64,000 bases of DNA, from NCBI RefSeq assembly GCF_018141165.1, contig NZ_CP058557.1, positions 310,001 to 374,000 of the forward strand, read 5' to 3'. The translations under genes were made by a program, and so were the position numbers. Shown here piece after piece: positions 57,852-64,000 of the stretch (position 1 is its first letter; each line of letters opens with the position of its first letter). The stretch is from Alkaliphilus sp. B6464 (GTDB lineage: Bacteria > Bacillota > Clostridia > Peptostreptococcales > Natronincolaceae). Under the pieces are notes generated by a model. The model saw only the letters and a list, made by a program, of their open reading frames with translations. It made no database searches and was not told where the DNA came from.

Positions 57852-58718
57852 TTATTTTTTTACTTCTTTAAAGCCTTTGCCTAGCACTTCATGAATTGTA
57901 GTTACCATTATAAAGGCTTTTTCATCTATTTCATAAACAAGCTTTTTTAACTTTGCTACTTGAGCACGGTTAACTACACATAAAAGAACATCTTTTTCTG
58001 CTCCAGTGTAAAACCCTCTTCCCTGTAGTGAAGTAACTCCTCTATCTAACTCAGAATTTATTTTTTTACCGATTTTATCAGAATGGTTCGAAATAATGTA
58101 AAATGCCTTTGAGTAACTTAGTCCTTCTACTATAAAATCTGCCATTTGCACTAGTATATATAAAGCTATAATAGAGTATAAAGATATCTCTACATTTTTT
58201 ACAACAAGTCCTGCTGTTACAACAACCATTAGGTCCAAAATCATCATTAACTTTGCTATGCTAAGGCTAGGAAAATATTTATTTAATATTGCACCTGCTA
58301 AGTCGGTACCTCCTGTTGTTCCACCAGACCTAAATACCAAGCCAATTCCTGCTCCCATAATTACTCCACCATATATAGCAGATAGTAATAGATCATTAGT
58401 TACTACATGACTATCCCCCGACATAATAATAAAAAACCTTATAAATCCAGACAGCATAACTGTTGCGTATGCAGTTTTCATACCAAATGCACCACCGAGT
58501 AAAATTACTCCTGAAATAAATAGCGGAATGTTAATAACCAGATTAGTTACATCAATTGGGACTCCTATTAGTTTTTGTACGACAACTCCAATTCCCGTTA
58601 CTCCTCCAGGTGCTATTGTATTTGGTTGAAGAAAAAAAACAATTCCTACTGCCATTAAAGCACAGCCAACGGTTATACCTACATATTCAATAAAGGTACT
58701 ATATTTTTTATTTTTCAT
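57852..58718 (-). CDS. YitT family membrane protein
   Basis: 288 residues. Five or so hydrophobic segments in the first 190 residues with the family patterns FFLQPNTIAPGGVTGIGVV and GIGLVFRSGGTTGGTDLAG, then a C-terminal DUF2179 domain (about 195-285, KAFYIISNHSDKIGKKI, RGVTSLQGRGFYTG). I start at ATG 58718, nine bases after GGAG; an ATG seven codons earlier overlaps that site. The family has no settled function; transport has been proposed. Confidence 0.9.
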   Translation of the reverse strand: MKNKKYSTFIEYVGITVGCALMAVGIVFFLQPNTIAPGGVTGIGVVVQKLIGVPIDVTNLVINIPLFISGVILLGGAFGMKTAYATVMLSGFIRFFIIMSGDSHVVTNDLLLSAIYGGVIMGAGIGLVFRSGGTTGGTDLAGAILNKYFPSLSIAKLMMILDLMVVVTAGLVVKNVEISLYSIIALYILVQMADFIVEGLSYSKAFYIISNHSDKIGKKINSELDRGVTSLQGRGFYTGAEKDVLLCVVNRAQVAKLKKLVYEIDEKAFIMVTTIHEVLGKGFKEVKK

Positions 58719-58806
58719 AAACCATGTCTCCTCTAACATATAACCTAGTCTAATAATTTATAAAAGCCGCATTACTTGCTAGTACTTTAATATATACTTA
58801 TCACAA

Positions 58807-59532
58807 TTATTTTGTAACAATAAACTTAATTAAAAATTTAGGTAAAACTAGCATTCTCTTAAATCTCCAAGGCTCTTTTAATAATCTATAGAACCATTCT
58901 AGACCAAGCTTTTGAAAGGCTATAGGAGCTCTCTTAGCAACACCAGCATATACATCCACACTTCCACCTACACCCATAGCTAAAGAACAATTTAATCTAT
59001 CCTTATTTTTATCTATCCACTTTTCCTGTTTAGGTGCACCAAGGCAGACAAATAAAACATCAGGATTTACTCCATTAATTTTATTTATTATTTCATCTTC
59101 ATCATTTTCGCTAAAGTATCCATGATGATAACCAGCAATTTTTATACCTTCATATTTCTTCTCTATATTTTTACATGCTAATTCTGCTATACCCGGTTTA
59201 CTTCCAAAGATAAAGATTGATTTTCCTTTTTGTCCACAGTATTTTAACAGCTTATCCATAGTGTCAACACCTGTAACCCTGTCTTTAAGCTCTAAACCCT
59301 TTATTTTAGAAGCTAAGATTACCCCAATTCCATCTGCTAAAACCAAATCTGCTTCACTTAATATTCTAAACAATTCCTTATCGTCTTGGGCTAACATTAC
59401 GATTTCAGGGTTAGGTGTATATACCTTTTTTAAAGAGGAGTCTTCTTCCAAAAAATTCATAAGTTTTTCTAAAGCCTCATCCTCATTCACTATATCAAAC
59501 TTAACACCTAATATACTTTCTTGCTTTCTCAT
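58807..59532 (-). CDS. tagA: WecG/TagA/CpsF family glycosyltransferase
   Basis: 241 residues. TPNPEIVMLAQDD, ADLVLADGIGVILASKI, IFIFGSKPGIAELA, LFVCLGAPKQEKWI and GVGGSVDVYAGVAKRAP are the conserved blocks of the TagA family, which adds N-acetylmannosamine to GlcNAc-lipid in teichoic acid-like linkage units. Its start overlaps the csaB stop by ATGA. Membrane-associated without a helix of its own. Part of a three-gene envelope cluster. Confidence 0.93.
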   Translation of the reverse strand: MRKQESILGVKFDIVNEDEALEKLMNFLEEDSSLKKVYTPNPEIVMLAQDDKELFRILSEADLVLADGIGVILASKIKGLELKDRVTGVDTMDKLLKYCGQKGKSIFIFGSKPGIAELACKNIEKKYEGIKIAGYHHGYFSENDEDEIINKINGVNPDVLFVCLGAPKQEKWIDKNKDRLNCSLAMGVGGSVDVYAGVAKRAPIAFQKLGLEWFYRLLKEPWRFKRMLVLPKFLIKFIVTK

Positions 59533-60626
59533 CTTTTCTCACCCTTTTCCATAAAGCTTTTCAAAAGTAATATATTTTGCTCTGACTTTTTTCGAAGGAT
59601 ATCTCTTATAGAATCTATTCTTTGCTTATATTCCTGATGACATTCTAAAACATTATCTATACTTTTCATAAGATTGTCTATATCTAAATCTTCAACTTTA
59701 CCCGCATTATCTTGTTCAACTATTTGTAGAAAGTTAGAAATTTTAGTATCATATTCTATACCTAAAATTGGAGTTCCAGCAATAGTTGCAAATATAAGCG
59801 AGTGCAGCCTCATTCCTATCATAATATATAATTTACTCATTAAGCTTATTAGTTCTTTAGTAGAATATATTTGCTCTAGTATTTTAGGTGCTCTTTCCAT
59901 CATAGATGCAATTTCTTCGGAAATTATATAATCCCTTGGATGCTGCATAGGTATAAAAATAACCTCATATCCTTTATCTATTAAATAGTCTCCAGCTTTT
60001 GCAATTACACCTTTATATTTTTCTTCATTCTTCCATTCTCTAACAGATATACCAATCATTTTTTTATCTGTATCTATTTCATCATCAATTAACATTTGCT
60101 CTATTTGTGTTTCAGGTAATGCTTTATAGGCAAAGGTTACATCGGCAGTTACAATAATTTCCTTCTTTATTCCAAGAGATATCATTTCTTCCTTAGACTG
60201 ATGATCTCTTACTGTAATAATGTCCACCTTATTAATAATATACTTAACTAGCTTTTTATTAATAGCTTTGGTTATAGGTCCAAAACCATTGCCATAAAAC
60301 ATTACCTTCTTACCCATTTTCTTAGCAATATATATAATACTTAAATAGTAAATCAGAGACCTTGCACTTGTAGTATCCTGTAGGATTGAGCCTCCTCCAC
60401 TAATAACTATATCCGATTCTTTAATAGCTTTTATTAAATCAATATATTTATTTCTACTTACAACATTTATATTATATTTGTCCATTGTTTCTTGTGCCTT
60501 ATAAGTTAAAACTGTTAATTTAGCATATGGTATATTTTCTTTTATTTGATCGATCATGACCTGTAGTATTGCTTCGTCCCCTGTGTTTTGAAATCCATAA
60601 TATCCAAATATGAATATGTTCTTCAT
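59529..60626 (-). CDS. csaB: Polysaccharide pyruvyl transferase CsaB
   Basis: 365 residues. The N-terminus FIFGYYGFQNTGDEAIL and the C-terminal GMRLHSLIFATIAGTPILGIEYD identify CsaB. It adds ketal pyruvate to the secondary cell wall polymer that anchors S-layer homology domain proteins. The gene is translationally coupled on both sides (one-base overlap with the upstream gene, four with tagA). It implies that this organism has SLH-domain surface proteins, though none is in the window. Confidence 0.94.
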   Translation of the reverse strand: MKNIFIFGYYGFQNTGDEAILQVMIDQIKENIPYAKLTVLTYKAQETMDKYNINVVSRNKYIDLIKAIKESDIVISGGGSILQDTTSARSLIYYLSIIYIAKKMGKKVMFYGNGFGPITKAINKKLVKYIINKVDIITVRDHQSKEEMISLGIKKEIIVTADVTFAYKALPETQIEQMLIDDEIDTDKKMIGISVREWKNEEKYKGVIAKAGDYLIDKGYEVIFIPMQHPRDYIISEEIASMMERAPKILEQIYSTKELISLMSKLYIMIGMRLHSLIFATIAGTPILGIEYDTKISNFLQIVEQDNAGKVEDLDIDNLMKSIDNVLECHQEYKQRIDSIRDILRKKSEQNILLLKSFMEKGEKR

Positions 60627-62791
60627 TAATTTCTTCCTTTCTCAGCTCCGGTCATTAATAAATTCAGTCCTTTTAAACATATTTCTATAATTATAATATA
60701 TACAGCTCCCAAAACTATACCGAATCCTAGTGAATAGGCTGTACGTGTAAGTGATAGATATATTGGAGTTCTTAAATGGCTAAATGTATTAGGAACTGAA
60801 GTTTGTCCTATAACAGCCACTAAGCCTGCAGAAAATGCAAAGAAATTATATTTATTGCGAGCAAAATATATAGCTACCATTAAAGCTGGGAAACCCATTA
60901 AAAATTCCTTTATTCTAGGTCTTGCTAATAAGTTTTCCTCAAATATATTTCTTGCTATTAACTCGAATGTAGACGGCTGGATATTTGTTTCATGTCCAGT
61001 TCTGGCAATATATATATATCCCACTACTAATAGTATTGCCGATAATAAAACATAAATTATTTTTACATCTTCAAATAAAAGAGTTTTTATATCTTCTAGT
61101 TTTAATGAAGGTCTATTTTTAACCTGATTTTTATTTTTATATCCAAAATAGGCTATATAAGTGGCTCCATATATAACTATTGGAAGCATTTGACCAATCT
61201 TTACACCTCTAAATATATCCATTTCCAATAGAAAATCAGTATTAGATAAAATTCCTGCAACAAAAAATCCTCCAAGTAATGAAATAGCTGTTGCTATTAT
61301 TAAATCCTTTGACGCAATTATAATAGTATTTAATAATGAATACTTTTTGTCATTACTATTAAAGTGCTTTTTGCATTCCCTACATACCCACGCCATTGCT
61401 AATGAAGGGAATATAATGGCAGCTGAAAGGGCCATCATCTTCTCTATTAATAATGGTTTTACTACGTATGCAGCAGGCACTAATAACATACCCATTGCTA
61501 ATAAAGTATATTTTATTTTTTTAGACATATTAAACAAAGTAGATAGCAGTAATATTCCAGCAGCAACAACTCCCCAGCCTATTAAAGCCTGCTTAGCTAT
61601 GCGAACACGATTTGGAGCTATTACACTACTTCTGCCAATAGTCATATCATGAGCTGCTATTCTATCCTCAAATCTATTAAACATTTTTTCATATTCTTCA
61701 AAGTCAGTTACATATAATCTTGTACTTTCTTTAAATGGTTTAAAATAAATTAATCTTATATTTCTCTCTGTTACTGCTCTATATAAAGTGTTTTCTATTT
61801 CCTCGGCACCTTCATAATTGTAGAACTTAAATCTTTCTTGGATATAATCAGGCATGGAAAAAATTCTTACTGCATTATATTCCAAACCTTTGGCTAAATC
61901 TTCTACTACTTTTTGGTCCATATGACCTCTTTGTACTGATGATTCTATTAAGCCTACTTTTATATTATTATTCTGCATATACTCTGATACTATATGATTG
62001 TAATCGGGATATCCCAGCATTGCATCTCCAGTAAATATAAATACAGGTGGAATCATATTAAAATCTTCATAATCCTTAAATAATGTATCGATATATTTGT
62101 CTGTTGTCCATTGACTGTAGTTTGAAGGTCTTGGTAGTACTTCTAATCCGCTTGCTTTAATAAGTTCTATTTTTTCAGGATCAAATCCTAAGCCTAAATT
62201 TACTAGCTTTGAAGTATATGGATTTCGCTTTATAGCAACTCCTTTACCATTGACATCTGATAGAGATTGATTTTGAAGATAGACCATGTCATAAATAGTA
62301 CCTTTAAGCAATATAGTGTATTTATCTTCATTAGATAAAACTTCAAATAATTCTTTATCGTATCGACTAGCTAATCCATCATTTATAAAATTAAAAGTTT
62401 CTTCCGACTCAGTAGTTATTAAAACATCATATTTACTAATTTCATACTCTTTAGAATTTTTCTCCAAATTACTTAAATATGTTTCCTTTGTTGTATTATT
62501 CTGTAATAATTCCCAGCCCATAATAATATTTACATCCTTATTATCATGAACCAATGAAGTGAGAGTTTCCTCGTGTAGTCCTACATATTTGATTCCGAAA
62601 TCTTTAAAGTTGCTAAACCACCACTTTAATTCATTATCTGACTGCGATGCCAATTCATTCATCTCTGCATAATCGAGCACTACATCTATTACTTTGTTGT
62701 TGGATTCTATAGTCATTCTCTGAAATATTGTTGTAGCTAATACTGCTATACTTAGTACAATAATTAAAAAGATTTTATTCTTTTTTATCAT
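60626..62791 (-). CDS. DUF5693-type membrane protein in the CsaB cluster
   Basis: 721 residues. An N-terminal membrane helix (about 7-23), a large extracytoplasmic domain (about 30-405, alternating strands and helices with GLHEETLTSL, IIMGWELL, GLGFDPEKIELIKASGLEVLPRP), and about eight hydrophobic segments from 410 to the end. It precedes csaB and tagA in the same operon, a grouping found in many clostridia. An envelope-polymer role (flippase or ligase-like) is inference from context. AAGGAAGG precedes the ATG. Confidence 0.8.
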   Translation of the reverse strand: MIKKNKIFLIIVLSIAVLATTIFQRMTIESNNKVIDVVLDYAEMNELASQSDNELKWWFSNFKDFGIKYVGLHEETLTSLVHDNKDVNIIMGWELLQNNTTKETYLSNLEKNSKEYEISKYDVLITTESEETFNFINDGLASRYDKELFEVLSNEDKYTILLKGTIYDMVYLQNQSLSDVNGKGVAIKRNPYTSKLVNLGLGFDPEKIELIKASGLEVLPRPSNYSQWTTDKYIDTLFKDYEDFNMIPPVFIFTGDAMLGYPDYNHIVSEYMQNNNIKVGLIESSVQRGHMDQKVVEDLAKGLEYNAVRIFSMPDYIQERFKFYNYEGAEEIENTLYRAVTERNIRLIYFKPFKESTRLYVTDFEEYEKMFNRFEDRIAAHDMTIGRSSVIAPNRVRIAKQALIGWGVVAAGILLLSTLFNMSKKIKYTLLAMGMLLVPAAYVVKPLLIEKMMALSAAIIFPSLAMAWVCRECKKHFNSNDKKYSLLNTIIIASKDLIIATAISLLGGFFVAGILSNTDFLLEMDIFRGVKIGQMLPIVIYGATYIAYFGYKNKNQVKNRPSLKLEDIKTLLFEDVKIIYVLLSAILLVVGYIYIARTGHETNIQPSTFELIARNIFEENLLARPRIKEFLMGFPALMVAIYFARNKYNFFAFSAGLVAVIGQTSVPNTFSHLRTPIYLSLTRTAYSLGFGIVLGAVYIIIIEICLKGLNLLMTGAEKGRN

Positions 62792-62844
62792 TATCTACAC
62801 CTTCCTTCCAATGTTTTAATAAAATGATACATTATGCAATTTCA

Positions 62845-62887
62845 TCAAATAAAATGGACTTCCATTTTCAACTGTAGGAAGTCTATT
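62845..62887 (-). terminator. Hairpin after the small exported protein gene
   Basis: AATAGACTTCC and GGAAGTCCATT pair with one mismatch around a 13-base loop and are followed by TTATTTG on the minus strand, ten bases past the gene's stop. Confidence 0.7.
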
Positions 62888-62896
62888 CTAGAAACT

Positions 62897-63394
62897 TTAG
62901 TTGATTGTATACCCACCTTTTACTAACAAGAATGAATCTGTTAATGCATGAACTCCTCTACCATCATCTCTAGGTACAATAAGTAAATGATTAGCAGGAA
63001 TCTTTTCATCCTTTTTTAAATCTTTAGCACCAGTTACATCAGATAATCCACCTAGTTGACTAATAACTGCAACTGCCTCACCTGATCTTAAAATGATCTC
63101 TGTTCCAGCTCCTGCTATTAAACTTTGTCCTCTTTTAATTTCTACAACCTGAAATGTTGAATTTTCTGTAGGTTTGTTTGGTTGTGGTTGGTTAGATGAA
63201 AAACTTTTTTGATCTATATAATCTTTTAGTTGCTCTAATTTTAATTCTATATAAGATAGTGTAACAATAGGATCATCTTTAGATCCTGGATCCTTTGTAG
63301 ATGCATATACTATTTGACCAACGGTGATTAAAGAAAGTGCTATAATGCCAACTGAAAATATTGATGATTTTAATTTTTTATTCAAGTTCTTCAT
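62897..63394 (-). CDS. Exported protein of the CsaB-locus, function unknown
   Basis: 165 residues. Signal anchor or signal peptide (about 12-32, ending VYAS), a short helical linker (about 45-62), a Ser/Pro/Asn-rich stretch, then a C-terminal domain with GTEIILRSGEAVAVIS, GGLSDVTGAKDL and NHLLIVPRDDGRG. I recall this C-terminal pattern from other Firmicutes without an assigned function. The ATG directly touches GAGGG, so the real start may be the TTG three codons later. It heads the DUF5693-csaB-tagA run and is separated from it by a terminator. Confidence 0.72.
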   Translation of the reverse strand: MKNLNKKLKSSIFSVGIIALSLITVGQIVYASTKDPGSKDDPIVTLSYIELKLEQLKDYIDQKSFSSNQPQPNKPTENSTFQVVEIKRGQSLIAGAGTEIILRSGEAVAVISQLGGLSDVTGAKDLKKDEKIPANHLLIVPRDDGRGVHALTDSFLLVKGGYTIN

Positions 63395-63520
63395 CCCTCT
63401 TTTCTTACAGGTTACTTTTAATCTGACAATTCCTTAAATAATTCTGTTCATATTATACTACATTAAAACTTGAAATGGAAGAATACAATAAAAAAAGACC
63501 TAAGTCCCCCTAAGTCTTTA

Positions 63521-63659
63521 AAAATTACACAACTAATGTTGCTCCATGGCGGACTCACTTTTTAGCTATGCTAAAAACTTCAAGTCCTTAAAATTACGCA
63601 ACTAATGTTGCTCCATGGCGGACTCACTTTTTAGCTATGCTAAAAACTTCAAGTCCTTA
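63521..63659. repeat. Tandem 69-bp palindromic repeat, two copies
   Basis: Two units of 69 bases (63521-63589, 63590-63658) differ at one base (63529/63598). Each has a small hairpin (CAACTAATGTTG) and a compound hairpin in which GGACT and AGTCC enclose TTTTTAGC-TAT-GCTAAAAA. The second copy ends inside the stop codon of the toxin gene that follows; the first bases of a third copy are visible before the match is lost. Confidence 0.9.
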
Positions 63660-64000
63660 AAATTCAATTAAACCGAGACTAACCAACAAAGCCTCGTTTA
63701 CTTTTTCCATTATATCTTCTGTTACATGGCCGATTTTTTCCTCCAAACGTCTTTTATCAATAGTTCGAATTTGCTCCAGTAACAAAACTGAATCTTTTGG
63801 TAATCCATAATCAGAGGATTTAATTTCAACATGGGTTGGAAGCTTAGCTTTATTAATCTGTGAAGTAATAGCTACAATTATAACTGTAGGACTATAGCGA
63901 TTTCCTATATCATTTTGTACTACTAATACAGGCCTTACTCCCCCTTGCTCAGATCCTATTACAGGACTTAGATCAGCATAAAAGATATCTCCTCTTTTAA
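63657..64000 (-). CDS. ndoA: EndoA/MazF family mRNA interferase, 5' end outside window
   Basis: The minus strand reads [20 protein letters not shown], then [39 protein letters not shown], and [20 protein letters not shown] to a stop at 63657. This is NdoA/MazF of Firmicutes with only about four N-terminal residues missing; the catalytic Arg (GGVRPV) and Thr (AITSQ) are present. The enzyme cleaves mRNA at short sequences and is held by the EndoAI antitoxin, usually encoded directly upstream (beyond the window). The stop codon is formed by the edge of the tandem repeat. Confidence 0.93.
   Translation of the reverse strand, partial: KRGDIFYADLSPVIGSEQGGVRPVLVVQNDIGNRYSPTVIIVAITSQINKAKLPTHVEIKSSDYGLPKDSVLLLEQIRTIDKRRLEEKIGHVTEDIMEKVNEALLVSLGLIEF

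Noticed and set aside
63521-63659. CRISPR array
   Set aside because: The units are directly adjacent without unique spacers, 69 bases long and only two in number.

Overview
The window is AT-rich DNA from a spore-forming, anaerobic, low-GC Gram-positive bacterium, most likely class Clostridia. This is inferred from gene content and order: dnaE/small ORF/pfkA/pyk, the murB-rapZ-yvcK-nudix-whiA block, a LevR-type PTS regulator, split transketolase, a selenoprotein formate dehydrogenase and GerM-type domains. No species is claimed. Almost every gene is on the minus strand, with strong AGGAGG-like ribosome sites and frequent GTG or TTG starts. I see no rRNA, tRNA or CRISPR array.

Layout. 1-0.7 kb: C-terminal end of a GerMN-domain protein (+). 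0.9-6.3 kb: central metabolism (pfkA, pyk) with a hotdog thioesterase, an FxsA-type membrane protein, an aldo/keto reductase with ferredoxin-type cysteines and a small conserved ORF. 6.4-11.8 kb: dnaE, split by a group II intron (7681-9449) whose removal restores a 1165-residue frame. The intron-encoded protein is broken: it keeps the front of the reverse transcriptase and the tail of the HNH domain but has lost YADD and the maturase domain. 11.9-15.1 kb: a two-gene MacB/FtsX-like ABC exporter flanked by two related terminator hairpins. 15.4-18.5 kb: ftcD and hutU (histidine degradation). 18.6-24.8 kb: whiA, a Nudix gene, yvcK, rapZ and murB, with an orphan membrane-tethered solute-binding protein in front.

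24.9-31.6 kb: moaA, a fragment of an ABC ATPase, and a three-gene formate dehydrogenase operon. The FdhA chain is read through an in-frame UGA (selenocysteine) followed by a textbook SECIS hairpin. 31.8-39.5 kb: uvrC, a PilZ-domain gene, and uvrB-uvrA with a LexA-type box. 39.6-44.9 kb: a zinc-ribbon membrane protein (+), ctpA, an EnvC-like M23 hydrolase, ftsX, ftsE and 5-formyl-THF cyclo-ligase (+). 44.9-52.2 kb: a cellobiose/chitobiose-type PTS operon (IIB, IIC, IIA, GH4 glucosidase, ChbG deacetylase) with a sigma-54 promoter, an upstream repeat cluster and a LevR-like activator. 52.3-63.4 kb: a secreted multidomain phosphodiester-glycosidase protein, a PrcB-domain protein, split transketolase, a YitT protein and an envelope-polymer cluster (TagA/WecG, CsaB, DUF5693-type protein, small secreted protein). 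63.5-64.0 kb: a tandem palindromic repeat abutting the 3' end of an EndoA/MazF toxin gene that runs off the window.

How the parts fit: sugar enters through the PTS and glycolysis. The formate dehydrogenase links formate to NAD and probably ferredoxin, using molybdopterin made with MoaA. FtsEX with the M23 hydrolase, MurB, RapZ/YvcK/WhiA and the CsaB cluster cover cell-wall growth. The most unusual signal is an essential-type replicative polymerase gene that depends on splicing of an intron unable to make its own maturase.
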